Notes: generated by a model not told the origin, from the letters alone. A DNA stretch of 64,000 bases from Anaerococcus sp. AGMB09787 (GCF_022808955.1 NZ_JAKZEY010000012.1:62001-126000); one strand, 5' to 3'. Shown: positions 1 to 9,611, numbered from the stretch's first letter. Made by a program: numbers and translations.

Positions 1-1778
1 CCCATTTGATGAATATTTATGATAAGATTATTCAGAAAGAAAATGAGGGCTACCAGGTAATAATTGTTGGAGATAAAACGCATCCTGAAATTATTGCTAT
101 GGACTCTTACTTAAAAAACGGTATAGTTATATCAGATGAGACTGAAGCAAAAAATGTAAAAGGATATGTCAAACTTTATGTGGTAAGCCAAACTACAAAT
201 AGGTTTGATTATTTTTATGATATTGCTAACAAGTTAAAAGAAAATAATGATAGTGTAGTAATAGAAAACACAATATGCAAGGCAACTGAAAATAGGCAAC
301 AGGCAGCCAAATCCTTAAGTGAGGAAGTTGATTGCATGATTGTAGTTGGTGGTTTTAATAGTTCTAATACGAATAAGCTTTATCAAGTAGCTAAAATGAA
401 TTGTAACAATGTTTTTAGGATTGAAACTGTTAATGAACTACCTTTGCAAAAGCTCTCTAAATTTAAAAAAGTAGGAATAATCGCAGGTGCCTCTACACCT
501 GATGAGATTATCGAGGAGGTAGTAAGTAGTATGGATGAATTCACAAAAGAAGAATTTATGTCAAGTCTAGAGGATAGTTTGAAGAAGGTATACCCTAAGG
601 AAATAGTAAAGGGTACTGTAATTGATGTTAAGGAAGATGAGGTATTCGTTGACATCCAATTCCGTGCTGATGGTATCATCAAACTAGATGAAATGACAGA
701 AGAAGAAAGAAAAAATCCAAAAAACAACTTTAATGTAGGCGATGAAATTGATGTATATGTTATCAAACTAGATGATGGTGAAGGTAATGTATCTCTATCA
801 ACAAGAAGAGTCAAAGGAATGAAAGCTTGGCAAGAACTAGCTGAAAAAGCTGACAATGAGGAATTAGTTCGTGGTGAAGTTGTAGGAGCTAACAAGGGTG
901 GACTAACTGTTAATGTAAATGGAATTAATGGTTTTATTCCTGCAAGCCAAATCGCAACATATTTCGTAAGGAACTTCAAGAAATTTGTCGGAGAAGTTTG
1001 GGATCTTAAGATTATATCTATCGATGAAAGAAAAAATAGACTAGTTCTTTCTAGAAGAGAAGTAGTTGAAGAAGAAACTGATGCTAAGTGGGAAGACCTA
1101 GAAGAAGGTCAAGTGCTTACTGGTAAGGTTGCTAGACTAACTGACTTTGGAGCTTTTGTTGAAGTTAATGGTCTTGATGGTTTACTTCACGTATCAGATA
1201 TAGCATGGTCTAGAGTTGAACAACCTTCTGATGTTTTAAATGTTGGAGATGAAATCGAAGTTAAGATTCTAAGACTTAACAAGGAAAAGAATAGAATATC
1301 TCTTGGACGTAAACAACTTCTAGAAAAACCATTTGAAGCTTTTGTAAATCAACACGAAGTTGGTAGTGTTGTAACAGGAAAAGTTGTTAACCTACTAGAC
1401 TTTGGTGCTTTTGTAGAAGTTGCTGATGGAGTAGAAGGTCTTGTTCACGTATCAGAAATTTCTTGGGACCATGTAGAAAAACCATCTGACGAACTAAATA
1501 TTGGTGATGAAATCGAAGTTAAGATCATAAGCATCGACCGAGAAGAAGAAAGAGTTGGATTGAGCATTAAGGCTCTAAAGGAAGCTCCAGAAAGACCTGA
1601 GAGAAGACCTAGAAGAACTCAAAGAAATCAAGAAAGGCCAAGAAGAAGAGTTGAAAGAGAAGAATCTAACAACCTAGGTGATGATGATTTAAATAACAAC
1701 CTTGGCAATCTCTTAGAACAAGCTCTATCTGATAAGGGACTTCTAGACAACGACGAATCTTCTTCTGAAGAAGAATAA
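1..1778 (+). CDS. ispH-rpsA: IspH-ribosomal protein S1 fusion, 5'-truncated by window edge
   Basis: The reading frame is open from the window edge (first full codon at 3), so the gene starts upstream. The first roughly 190 visible residues are the C-terminal part of IspH (4-hydroxy-3-methylbut-2-enyl diphosphate reductase, last step of the MEP isoprenoid pathway). They include the motif ICKATENRQ, which holds an iron-sulfur-ligating Cys. Four S1 RNA-binding repeats follow at about residues 200-270, 285-350, 375-445 and 460-530. Repeats 3 and 4 carry the typical TDFGAFVEV/LDFGAFVEV cores. The tail is Arg-rich, then acidic and Ser/Glu-rich. IspH-S1 fusions are known in clostridia. The S1 half probably acts in mRNA binding at the ribosome. 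A terminator follows directly. Confidence 0.93.
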   Translation, partial: HLMNIYDKIIQKENEGYQVIIVGDKTHPEIIAMDSYLKNGIVISDETEAKNVKGYVKLYVVSQTTNRFDYFYDIANKLKENNDSVVIENTICKATENRQQAAKSLSEEVDCMIVVGGFNSSNTNKLYQVAKMNCNNVFRIETVNELPLQKLSKFKKVGIIAGASTPDEIIEEVVSSMDEFTKEEFMSSLEDSLKKVYPKEIVKGTVIDVKEDEVFVDIQFRADGIIKLDEMTEEERKNPKNNFNVGDEIDVYVIKLDDGEGNVSLSTRRVKGMKAWQELAEKADNEELVRGEVVGANKGGLTVNVNGINGFIPASQIATYFVRNFKKFVGEVWDLKIISIDERKNRLVLSRREVVEEETDAKWEDLEEGQVLTGKVARLTDFGAFVEVNGLDGLLHVSDIAWSRVEQPSDVLNVGDEIEVKILRLNKEKNRISLGRKQLLEKPFEAFVNQHEVGSVVTGKVVNLLDFGAFVEVADGVEGLVHVSEISWDHVEKPSDELNIGDEIEVKIISIDREEERVGLSIKALKEAPERPERRPRRTQRNQERPRRRVEREESNNLGDDDLNNNLGNLLEQALSDKGLLDNDESSSEEE

Positions 1779-1798
1779 GTTAAAATATAATAAGTAAA

Positions 1799-1828
1799 GG
1801 GATGGATTTAATATTCATCTCTTTTTTT
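1799..1828 (+). terminator. Rho-independent terminator after ispH-rpsA
   Basis: A 9-bp stem with two G-U pairs (1799-1807 with 1813-1821) is followed by seven T residues at 1822-1828. It separates ispH-rpsA from miaB. Confidence 0.75.
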
Positions 1829-1842
1829 ATGATAGGAGAATT

Positions 1843-3195
1843 ATGGAAACACTAAAAGAAAAGTATAAAGATTATTTTAAAGGCAAAAAATATAATATAA
1901 CGACCTTTGGCTGCCAAATGAATGAACATGACAGTGAAAGAATCTCTTATATCTTAGAAGATTTGGGCTACAAAAAAACTGATGACAGGAAGGAAGCAGA
2001 TTTTATCTTATTTAACACTTGCTTGGTAAGAGAAAATGCAGAATTAAAACTATATGGACAAGTATCATCTCTCAAAAAACTAAAGGCCGAGAACCCTGAC
2101 AAAATAATCAGCGTATCTGGTTGTATGATGCAAACCTCTACTGCCAGAGAAGTAATTGTAGGTAAGCATGATGAGGTTGACCTGGTATTTGGTACAAAGA
2201 ACATCAACTCCCTTCCAGATTTAATCTATAGGTACCTTGAAACAGGGGAGCGTGTTGTAGATATTTCAACAGATGATGTAAAAGATGATTTTGTTGAATA
2301 TAATAACAAAAATGACTTCCAAGCCTATGTCAATATAATGAGGGGCTGTGATAACTTCTGCTCCTATTGCATAGTTCCACAATCAAGGGGTAGGGAAGAA
2401 TCAAGAAGACCATCTGCAATACTTGCAGAATGTGAGCATTTGGTAGACCAAGGATTTAAAGAGATAACCCTCCTGGGACAAAATGTAAATAGTTATGGGA
2501 ACAAGGCTGACTTTGATATGACCTTCCCTGAACTACTTGATAGGATAAGTAAGATTGAAGGACTAAAAAGACTTAGATTTACAACAAGCCACCCTAAAGA
2601 CCTATCAGATGAGCTAATAGAAGTTATCAAAAATAATGACAATATCTGCAAGTTCTTCCATTTACCTATGCAGTCAGGTTCATCTAAGGTCCTAAAAGAT
2701 ATGAATAGGAAGTACAACCAAGAAAAATACCTAGAAAGGGCCAAGAAATTAAAGAGTGAAATACCAGATCTTGCACTTTCTACTGATATAATTGTGGGCT
2801 ATCCTACTGAAACAGAAGAAGACTTTGAAGAAACCCTTAAGGTTTGTAGGGAAGTAGGCTTTGACCAAGCCTTTACCTTTAAGTATAGTCCTAGACCAAA
2901 GACCAGGGCAGCTAAACTTGAGCCAATTGATGATGCTATAGTTCAAGATAGGTTTGATAGGCTCCTTGATACCCTTTATCCAACTTTCAATGAAAAAAAT
3001 AAGAAATATATAGGAAAAACTGTAGAGGTCTTATTAGAATCAGAAAGTAAAAATAATGATGAAGTCCTAACAGGTAGGACTGATACCTTCAAGCTAGTCC
3101 ATGTAAAGGCGGATAAGTCCCTAATAGGTAGCTTTGTAAAGGTAAAGATAACTGATAATACATCATTTACTATTACGGGAGAATTAGTAGAATAA
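1843..3195 (+). CDS. miaB: tRNA-2-methylthio-N6-dimethylallyladenosine synthase MiaB
   Basis: This radical-SAM methylthiotransferase converts i6A37 of tRNAs reading UNN codons to ms2i6A. The order is MTTase domain, radical-SAM domain, TRAM domain. The auxiliary 4Fe-4S cluster ligands are C24, C60 and C94. The radical-SAM CX3CX2C motif (GCDNFCSYC) is at C169, C173 and C176. The C-terminal segment, ending in the VKVKITD region, is the TRAM RNA-binding domain. At 450 residues the length is normal. The start ATG has a good Shine-Dalgarno (ATAGGAG). The usual mutS/mutL neighbours are absent and the V-ATPase operon follows instead. Confidence 0.95.
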   Translation: METLKEKYKDYFKGKKYNITTFGCQMNEHDSERISYILEDLGYKKTDDRKEADFILFNTCLVRENAELKLYGQVSSLKKLKAENPDKIISVSGCMMQTSTAREVIVGKHDEVDLVFGTKNINSLPDLIYRYLETGERVVDISTDDVKDDFVEYNNKNDFQAYVNIMRGCDNFCSYCIVPQSRGREESRRPSAILAECEHLVDQGFKEITLLGQNVNSYGNKADFDMTFPELLDRISKIEGLKRLRFTTSHPKDLSDELIEVIKNNDNICKFFHLPMQSGSSKVLKDMNRKYNQEKYLERAKKLKSEIPDLALSTDIIVGYPTETEEDFEETLKVCREVGFDQAFTFKYSPRPKTRAAKLEPIDDAIVQDRFDRLLDTLYPTFNEKNKKYIGKTVEVLLESESKNNDEVLTGRTDTFKLVHVKADKSLIGSFVKVKITDNTSFTITGELVE

Positions 3196-3335
3196 AGATA
3201 CCCTTTGATGGTAGTTTTTTATGAAAAAGTTTTCTAGAAATGTCTATATATCAATGGTTTATATAGAATGTTTTTTATTCTTTTATTTAGACCTACTAAG
3301 TGTTAAAATTGAAAAGTATCAAGAAAGGACTTGTT

Positions 3336-4316
3336 ATGAAAGATGTAAGCGTAAAAGCAAAAGCAAAAATGGGAAAGCTCCCCACAAGAGATCTATACGA
3401 TAAGTTGATTTCCGATACGTCATTAGAAAATAAAAAAGAATTATTAAATCATAAGTATCCTTTTTTGAAAAATGTAAATACGAAGAAGGAGATGGAAGCA
3501 GGATTTTTTAATAATTTCTATACAGAGCTTAGAAGTATAGATTTTTTTCTAGGAGGTATTGAAAGTCAATTTTTCAAAAATTATTTTTCAATATATGAGA
3601 TCTACCTAATTCAAAAAGTTATCCAATCTATAGTTCATCATAGACTGGAAAAAAATATCCTGAATTTGCTCCATGATCCTTTTTCTAAAAACCTCCATAT
3701 CAAAATTGATATGGACCTTAAGGATTTTATAGAAAGTCTTAGTGCTAGCCGTTATTATAGGACCCTGCTTCCCTTTGTTAACGAAAATATGGACGAAGAT
3801 GCCCTAATCTTTTTATCATCTAATGCCTTAATGAAATTTTATTATAGGGATTTATTGAAACTTTCTAAGGAATTTAAGGGGAAGGAAAAGTCTTGGATAA
3901 GAGAGCTCTTGGGTGAGCAGATTAACCTAGCTAATTTTGAGATGGTCTTTAGGCTCAAAAAATTCTTTAATTTAAATAATAATGAAATATTTAATTATTT
4001 AATTGAAGGAGGCAGGGGATACAATGCCAAGAGACTAAAGGAATTAGCCAATATACCCCTTGATGACTTCTTGGATAGACTTAATCAAAGTAAGTACAAG
4101 GGGATATTTGATAGGGCAGAATTTTCTCATATCAAAATTAAGGAAAGAATGGCAAAACTTTATATGTCTGAAATAAGAAAGCAAAGATCTGACATTCTTT
4201 ATGTAATTTCTGTTATGAGTTTAATCCGTATCCATTATGAGAGCTTGGTAGGTATTCTAGAAATAGATGAGACCTTGTCAATGTCGGACAGGTATGATTT
4301 AATAATAGGAAGGTAA
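3336..4316 (+). CDS. ntpC: V/A-type ATPase subunit C
   Basis: Subunit C is the socket linking the central rotor (D/F) to the membrane c-ring. The 326-residue, mostly helical protein ends with an internal repeat typical of the family (for example NLANFEMVFRLKKFF followed by a Gly-rich turn). I chose ATG 3336 over the upstream TTG at 3300 because AAAGGA lies at proper spacing. It is the first gene of the ATPase operon, 140 nt after miaB; I see no convincing promoter in that gap. Gene order (C first, then I, K, F, E, A, B, D) differs from the Enterococcus hirae ntp order. Confidence 0.85.
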   Translation: MKDVSVKAKAKMGKLPTRDLYDKLISDTSLENKKELLNHKYPFLKNVNTKKEMEAGFFNNFYTELRSIDFFLGGIESQFFKNYFSIYEIYLIQKVIQSIVHHRLEKNILNLLHDPFSKNLHIKIDMDLKDFIESLSASRYYRTLLPFVNENMDEDALIFLSSNALMKFYYRDLLKLSKEFKGKEKSWIRELLGEQINLANFEMVFRLKKFFNLNNNEIFNYLIEGGRGYNAKRLKELANIPLDDFLDRLNQSKYKGIFDRAEFSHIKIKERMAKLYMSEIRKQRSDILYVISVMSLIRIHYESLVGILEIDETLSMSDRYDLIIGR

Positions 4317-4318
4317 GT

Positions 4319-5200
4319 ATGGCTGTAGAAAAAATGTACCTAGTTAATATAGCATCTCACTTAGAAAATCTGGATGATTTTTTGGAAGATGTAATTAAGA
4401 TAGGTGATATAGAGGTTGTTGATGCCTTTAATCAATTAGCATCAAGATCTTTTCAAATAAGGGCAACTAGGGAGAATGTAGAACTTACAGAAGATGTTTC
4501 AACAATTTCATCTTTTGATAAGGACAACAAAAAAGCAAGTGAGAACCTAAGGGTCATTAGTGATCTTTTTAATGTAGCTGATGAGAATGTAAGGGATAAG
4601 TATATCTCTAAGGAAAATGTCCAAAAGATTTACTCAATCCTAGAACCCCTAATTGAGAAAAAAGAAGAGCTTATTAAAGAGCGTGAGAAGCTAATGGCCT
4701 ACAAGGAAAACTTGGAGAGTCTAGCTAGCTTTGGAATTGATATAAAAAAACTTAATAATCTAAACTACTTCGATTACCGATTTGGTGACGTAAGTAAGGA
4801 TGGAAGATTCATATTAAAAAATAATTATGAAAATCTACCATCTTTAATTTTACACCTAGATAAATCTTTGGATGACTTATCTCTTGGCTATTTAAATCAA
4901 ATCATAGCCCTAGATGAGGAAACTACAGATCTTAGGGATGCTACAGATAAGATTATAGAAGATGAGAAGGAAAACACCCTAAGGCTTCTAAATGACTATA
5001 ATAAAGAATATCAAATAGAAGCCAAGAAAAAGAGTGAAGAGATTTATATCTCTATTTTAAATGAAGCTGAACAAAAGGGAGAGGAAATTTATAAAATCTA
5101 CAATGAAAAGAAAAATGACCTTGACAATAAGTACAAGGAATTTAGGGATATCATAGTAGATGAAATTTTCGATTCAATAGTTAAAGGAGGGGATATATAA
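4319..5200 (+). CDS. ntpI (N-terminal part): V/A-ATPase subunit I N-terminal half fused to a subunit H-like coiled coil
   Basis: Residues 1-183 match the start of subunit I: a first strand MAVEKMYLVNIA, a long outgoing helix at about 90-145, then the distal-lobe motif FDYRFG (151-156) and the strand LPSLILHL. The protein then changes character. Residues 184-293 are about 110 residues of charged heptad coiled coil rich in E, K and D, with the size and pattern of peripheral-stalk subunit H (NtpF/G type). No separate H gene exists in this operon. The rest of subunit I is the next ORF. A TTG at codon 184 (4868) could in principle start free H, but I see no Shine-Dalgarno there. The I-N identity is strong from sequence; the H identity is inferred from pattern, length and its absence elsewhere. 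Confidence 0.75.
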   Translation: MAVEKMYLVNIASHLENLDDFLEDVIKIGDIEVVDAFNQLASRSFQIRATRENVELTEDVSTISSFDKDNKKASENLRVISDLFNVADENVRDKYISKENVQKIYSILEPLIEKKEELIKEREKLMAYKENLESLASFGIDIKKLNNLNYFDYRFGDVSKDGRFILKNNYENLPSLILHLDKSLDDLSLGYLNQIIALDEETTDLRDATDKIIEDEKENTLRLLNDYNKEYQIEAKKKSEEIYISILNEAEQKGEEIYKIYNEKKNDLDNKYKEFRDIIVDEIFDSIVKGGDI

Positions 5201-6571
5201 TTGGCAGATAAGGTTATAAATAGCGATAGCAAAGAAAATTATTTGTTAGTTTATCCTAATAAGGTTAAAGAAGATATTAATAGAGCTATAAATACCATGG
5301 GTTTTATAGACAAGGAAACTCCTGAGACCTATGATCTTGAAACAGTAAATAAAAAATTGGAAGAAACTAATAAGGAAATAGAAGAACTAGAAGAAGAAAT
5401 TGAGCGATTTAAGAGAGAAAATCTAGATTTGATGGAAGAAATTCCCTACACCATTGATTATTATGATAAAAGCTCAGCCCTCAAGGAAAAGATGGCCAAG
5501 GGAGATAAGTATTTTTATCTATCCGGCTGGGTTCCAGAATCCAGGGTAGATGATTTTGAAAAGCTCGAAGAAAAATATGACCACACCAAGGTAAATGTAG
5601 ACGATAAGGTTGTTAATAAAAAGCCACCTACCAAACTTAAGAACAATAAAATATTTAGGCCTTTTGAGTTTTTGGTAAATATGTACGGGTCACCAAATTA
5701 TAATGAAATAGACCCTACTCCATTTTTTGCAATAACCTATATGCTCTTGTATGGAATGATGTTTGGAGACTTGGGCCAAGGGCTAGTTTTTGTAGGACTA
5801 AGCTTTTTCGTTGACAAAATCAACAAGGTATTTGGTCAATTACTTAGAAGAATTGGTATATCTGCTTCGATCTTTGGTCTTATGTACGGATCGTTTTTCG
5901 GTATAGAAACCCTTATACCTACCCTACTTATTAAGCCATTTGACAATATTATGACTGTCCTAGTTGCATCAGTTGCCTTTGGTTTAGTTCTTATGATTAT
6001 ATCCTATATATTGGGAATTTATAACAAGGTAGTCAAGCAGGAAAATATTGAAGAGGGAATCTTTGGTAAGGAAGGTCTTGCAGGCCTTATGATGATGATT
6101 TCCTTTATCCTTATTATCTTAAATATAGTAGGGGTAAATCCTCTGCCAATGGGGTTAGGATTTGGATTATTGATTTTATCAATTGTTATGATTATCTTTA
6201 AACAACCGATAGCAAGAAGGCTCACCAAAACTCAACCCCTTTATGATAGTCCTAAAGGAGACTACTATGTAGAATCGTCCTTTTCTATTGTAGAAGCCTT
6301 GCTTTCTGTATTTTCAAACCTAGTTTCGTTTACTAGGGTAGGGGCCTTTGCAATAAACCACGTGGGACTTTATATGGCCTTTGAGGTTATGGCAAATCTT
6401 GCCGGTGGTGGTCTAGTCGGTACAATTATTTTGATATTGGGAAATATTTTGATTATAGGACTTGAAGGAATGATAGTATTTATCCAAGGCCTAAGACTAG
6501 AATTTTATGAAATGTTTAGCAAATATTATGAAGGAAATGGTCGTAAATTTAGACCAATCAAGGAAAATTAA
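5201..6571 (+). CDS. ntpI (C-terminal part): V/A-ATPase subunit I C-terminal half (distal-lobe return and membrane domain)
   Basis: It starts with TTG directly after the stop of the preceding gene and has a strong Shine-Dalgarno (AAAGGAGG, 5183-5190). Residues 1-45 resume the distal lobe (strand ENYLLVYP, then a helix ending NTMGF). A returning coiled coil follows at about 47-75, then the FYLSGWVPE motif and about seven membrane segments from residue 165. The C-terminus has LRLEFYEMFSKYYEG, containing the essential half-channel Arg (about R432). This half (456) plus the I-like part of the previous ORF (183) gives about 640 residues, the usual length of one intact subunit I. So the gene looks split, not decayed. 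Confidence 0.85.
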   Translation: MADKVINSDSKENYLLVYPNKVKEDINRAINTMGFIDKETPETYDLETVNKKLEETNKEIEELEEEIERFKRENLDLMEEIPYTIDYYDKSSALKEKMAKGDKYFYLSGWVPESRVDDFEKLEEKYDHTKVNVDDKVVNKKPPTKLKNNKIFRPFEFLVNMYGSPNYNEIDPTPFFAITYMLLYGMMFGDLGQGLVFVGLSFFVDKINKVFGQLLRRIGISASIFGLMYGSFFGIETLIPTLLIKPFDNIMTVLVASVAFGLVLMIISYILGIYNKVVKQENIEEGIFGKEGLAGLMMMISFILIILNIVGVNPLPMGLGFGLLILSIVMIIFKQPIARRLTKTQPLYDSPKGDYYVESSFSIVEALLSVFSNLVSFTRVGAFAINHVGLYMAFEVMANLAGGGLVGTIILILGNILIIGLEGMIVFIQGLRLEFYEMFSKYYEGNGRKFRPIKEN

Positions 6572-6580
6572 GGAGTTTGT

Positions 6581-7015
6581 ATGATTGTAAAAATAGCATT
6601 ATTAGCACTAGCTGTTGTCATTATGACAATTTATTCAGGTTTATACTTATTAAAGAACAACGATGATCCATCCAAGGCAAAAATCAAAAAAGCCTTGAAG
6701 TTAAATTTATTTACTTTCGTGCCAATTATGGTAATGGTAATAGTTTTACTCTTCCCTACAGCAAGCTCAAGGGCAGCAGAAGTAGAGGCAGCTGCAGCAG
6801 CATCAAGTGATGGACTTAAATATATAGGAGCAGCCCTTTCAACTGGTCTTGCTACAATAGGTACAGGTTATGCCGTAGGTACAGTAGGTTCAGCAGCCCT
6901 AGGAGCTATTAGCGAAGACCAATCTATACTTGGTAGAACAATAATTTTCGTAGGTCTTGCTGAAGGTATAGCTATCTTTGGTGTAATCATCTCTATACTT
7001 ATTCTTTACGCATAA
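6581..7015 (+). CDS. ntpK: V/A-type ATPase subunit K (c-ring proteolipid)
   Basis: This is the rotor-ring subunit. Four hydrophobic segments are visible at about residues 3-24, 42-60, 80-110 and 117-143. The last two form the c-type hairpin with the ion-binding Glu in GLAEGIAIFG (E128). The first pair is unlike a c hairpin and has no carboxylate, so one coupling site per polypeptide is expected. At the position where Na+-binding F-type c subunits have Gln (GQGYA) this protein has Thr95 (GTGYA), and the residue after E128 is Gly, not Ser. That leans towards H+ coupling, though V-type rings vary. It lies 9 nt after the I C-half. Confidence 0.85.
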   Translation: MIVKIALLALAVVIMTIYSGLYLLKNNDDPSKAKIKKALKLNLFTFVPIMVMVIVLLFPTASSRAAEVEAAAAASSDGLKYIGAALSTGLATIGTGYAVGTVGSAALGAISEDQSILGRTIIFVGLAEGIAIFGVIISILILYA

Positions 7016-7016
7016 A

Positions 7017-7256
7017 ATGAGGGCAAAGTTAATAAGCACAGATCCTAGTTTGAACTTGATGTTTAGGCTAGGAGCCATAGAGACAGAGCCAGTAGGCGAT
7101 AGAGATTCTATACTTAAAGCCTTCGAGGACTCTATAGGGGATGAGGGAATTGCTCTCTTAATCCTCACGAAAAAAGTTTATGAGGCAATAGGAGAAGATG
7201 TGGACTACTATAGAAGTCAGTCTACTAAACCTCTTATTGTTGTAATAGATGGCTGA
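7017..7256 (+). CDS. ntpG: V/A-type ATPase subunit F, short form
   Basis: The central-stalk subunit F (NtpG in Enterococcus hirae naming) pairs with subunit D. The 79-residue protein shows the alternating beta/alpha pattern of the family, with an ALLILTKKVYE strand-helix and a final strand PLIVVID. It stops where most homologues of about 100 residues continue with a loop and C-terminal helix, so that helix seems absent. The ATG is one base past the ntpK stop. Position between K and E supports the call. Confidence 0.7.
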   Translation: MRAKLISTDPSLNLMFRLGAIETEPVGDRDSILKAFEDSIGDEGIALLILTKKVYEAIGEDVDYYRSQSTKPLIVVIDG

Positions 7257-7267
7257 TTGGAGGGGAA

Positions 7268-7873
7268 ATGCTCGATATTGAAGCGAAATTATCATCCTTT
7301 AGAAAAATGGTTTGGGGTGAAGAAAAAGAACAAAGCGAGGAAGAATTATACAAGTCTACAGAAATTAATTCAAAGATTGTAAGTGATAAAAAGCTTGAAC
7401 TAGATGAGAAGCTAAAGGAAAGCATCAGGGATAGGGAGGCTTTTGCTAAGTCAAAGAAGAACGAGAGTCTTTCAAAAAAAGAGGCTGATGCCAAAAATAA
7501 TATCTACGTCCATAGGCAATTTTTGGTAGAAGACTTGTACAAAAGAATCGTGGATAAGTTAAGAGCCTATACAGCAAGTGATGTTTATAAGGAAAATCTT
7601 AACTCTAAGATAAAAAACTCTATTAAAAGTCTAAGTTTAAATGCAGAGGACCTTATTATAGGAGTTGTGGAAAAAGACTTGGATGATATTGATTTTATTA
7701 ACAAAGAAGCTATTCCTAATGAATATATAGGAGGTTATATAATTTCAAATAAAGATAGAGAATTTAGATATAATTTTACTTATTTAAATAAATTGAACAT
7801 GAAAAAATATGAAGTTGGTAAGAAATTAAACGAACTTCTTGAAAGTGAGAGTTTTAATGAATCCAAAAATTAA
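7268..7873 (+). CDS. ntpE: V/A-type ATPase subunit E (peripheral stalk)
   Basis: Subunit E pairs with H to form the peripheral stalk that holds the A3B3 head. The first roughly 85 residues are charged helix with heptad character. The C-terminal part is globular alpha/beta, as in the family (about 200 residues). The ATG follows GGAGGGG. Its end overlaps the ntpA start by 17 nt, which implies translational coupling. Confidence 0.75.
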   Translation: MLDIEAKLSSFRKMVWGEEKEQSEEELYKSTEINSKIVSDKKLELDEKLKESIRDREAFAKSKKNESLSKKEADAKNNIYVHRQFLVEDLYKRIVDKLRAYTASDVYKENLNSKIKNSIKSLSLNAEDLIIGVVEKDLDDIDFINKEAIPNEYIGGYIISNKDREFRYNFTYLNKLNMKKYEVGKKLNELLESESFNESKN

Positions 7874-9611
7874 AACAATTAATGGACCTGTAGTAATAGC
7901 CAATAATACCGATACTCTAAGCATAAGGGAGATGGTAAGTGTAGGAGGGGCAAAACTTATTGGGGAAGTAATTTCCCTAGAGGGTGACCTTGCTACTATC
8001 CAAGTCTATGAAGATACTTCAGGTCTTAAGGTAAATGAGGAAATAATTCCAACAGGTAGGCCACTTTCTGTAAGACTTGGCCCTGGTATGATTGGAAATA
8101 TGTTTGATGGTATTCAAAGACCACTAAAATCTATAATGGATAAAAACGGAGCCTTTATCCCAGCAGGAATTGGATTTGAAAATATAGATACAGAAAAGCT
8201 CTGGGATGTTAAGATTAAGGTGAAAGTTGGAAATATAATCTCCCTAGGGGATATTTATGCTACAATCGATGAGAGCCAAACAATTGAGCATAGGCTCCTA
8301 TCAGATATTAAGGGTACCGTAGTCGAAGTAGCTAGTGATGGTAAATACAAGTTAGAAGATACCATAGTTAAGGTAAAAGATGATAAGGGCAATATAAAAG
8401 AGCTTAAACTCTACCAATACTGGCCAGTAAGGAAGGCCCGTCCAGTAAGGGCTAATATGCCAATTAAGAAACTCTTGCAAACTGGTCAAAGGGTTCTAGA
8501 TATATTTTTCCCTATAGCTAAGGGTGGTACTGTGGCTATTCCTGGAGGTTTTGGTACAGGAAAAACTATGCTCCAACACCAACTAGCCCAATATAGTGAC
8601 GTAGATATCATTATCTATATAGGTTGTGGTGAACGTGGTAACGAAATGACCCAAGTCCTTGAAGAATTCCCTGACCTAATCGACCCTAATACAGGCAAGG
8701 GACTTATGGAGAGGACTATCCTTATAGCAAATACATCAAATATGCCAGTTGCTGCAAGGGAAGCTTCTATTTATACCGGAATTACCATAGCAGAATATTT
8801 TAGAGATATGGGCTATGATGTAGCCTTGATGGCAGATTCTTCATCAAGATGGGCAGAGGCCCTTAGAGAAATATCTGGTAGACTTGAAGAGATACCTGCA
8901 GAAGAAGGCTATCCAGCTTATCTTGGATCAAGATTGTCCCAATTCTATGAAAGGGCAGGCTATGTTACAAATCTAAACGGTAGCGAAGGATCAGTTACAC
9001 TAATAGGGGCAGTAAGTCCATCAGGAGGAGACTTCTCCGAGCCAGTTACAGAAAACACCAGAAGGTGTGTCAACGTCTTCTTGGGTCTAGATAGGAAACT
9101 TGCCTATTCTAGGCACTATCCTGCCATAAACTGGCTTACTTCTTACTCTAAATATATAGAGCAAATTGGCGACTTTTATCAAGAAAAAATTGGCAAGAAT
9201 ATAGTAGGTCTTCGTAATGAACTTATGGATATTTTGCTAAAGGAAGATGAAGTTAGGTCAATCATGATGCTAGTAGGAGAAGATGCCCTATCAGATAAGC
9301 AAAAAAACATCCTAGATATAGCTACCCTGGTAAGGGTTGGCTTTCTGCAACAAAATGCCTACAACGACATAGATAAGTATGTCCCTCTAGAAAAACAAGT
9401 AAAGATGCTAGAGAGCATATATAATTATTACAAAAAATCAGAGTCAGCCTTAGATAGGGGACTAAGTTATGATAGGATTTATAATCCTAAATTGATAAAT
9501 GACCTAACCCAAATGAAATATAATATCAAAAATGATGAGTTAAATAACTTTATAGACTTAGATTCTAAAGTTAATAACCATTTTGAAAGATTTAATGAGG
9601 CAAATAGATGA
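7857..9611 (+). CDS. ntpA: V/A-type ATPase catalytic subunit A
   Basis: This is the catalytic ATP-hydrolysing/synthesising subunit of the V1/A1 head. The 584-residue protein has the P-loop GGFGTGKT at residues 230-237, preceded by the non-homologous region typical of A subunits. It also has GERGNEM and the [14 protein letters not shown] segment. I used ATG 7857 ([12 protein letters not shown]), which fits family N-termini. The frame is open from an upstream ATG at 7839, but that would add six unlikely residues. It overlaps ntpE by 17 nt and ntpB by 4 nt (ATGA). Confidence 0.96.
   Translation: MNPKIKTINGPVVIANNTDTLSIREMVSVGGAKLIGEVISLEGDLATIQVYEDTSGLKVNEEIIPTGRPLSVRLGPGMIGNMFDGIQRPLKSIMDKNGAFIPAGIGFENIDTEKLWDVKIKVKVGNIISLGDIYATIDESQTIEHRLLSDIKGTVVEVASDGKYKLEDTIVKVKDDKGNIKELKLYQYWPVRKARPVRANMPIKKLLQTGQRVLDIFFPIAKGGTVAIPGGFGTGKTMLQHQLAQYSDVDIIIYIGCGERGNEMTQVLEEFPDLIDPNTGKGLMERTILIANTSNMPVAAREASIYTGITIAEYFRDMGYDVALMADSSSRWAEALREISGRLEEIPAEEGYPAYLGSRLSQFYERAGYVTNLNGSEGSVTLIGAVSPSGGDFSEPVTENTRRCVNVFLGLDRKLAYSRHYPAINWLTSYSKYIEQIGDFYQEKIGKNIVGLRNELMDILLKEDEVRSIMMLVGEDALSDKQKNILDIATLVRVGFLQQNAYNDIDKYVPLEKQVKMLESIYNYYKKSESALDRGLSYDRIYNPKLINDLTQMKYNIKNDELNNFIDLDSKVNNHFERFNEANR

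Noticed and set aside
383-979. Minus-strand ORF (198 codons) inside ispH-rpsA
   Set aside because: It is antisense to conserved IspH and S1 domains and is a shadow frame.
3196-3230. Possible terminator after miaB
   Set aside because: The TACC/GGTA stem is only 4 bp, and it is too weak to call despite the following T-run.
3221-3403. Small plus-strand ORF (60 codons) before ntpC
   Set aside because: It overlaps the ntpC start in another frame and has no Shine-Dalgarno; its end is ntpC DNA read out of frame.
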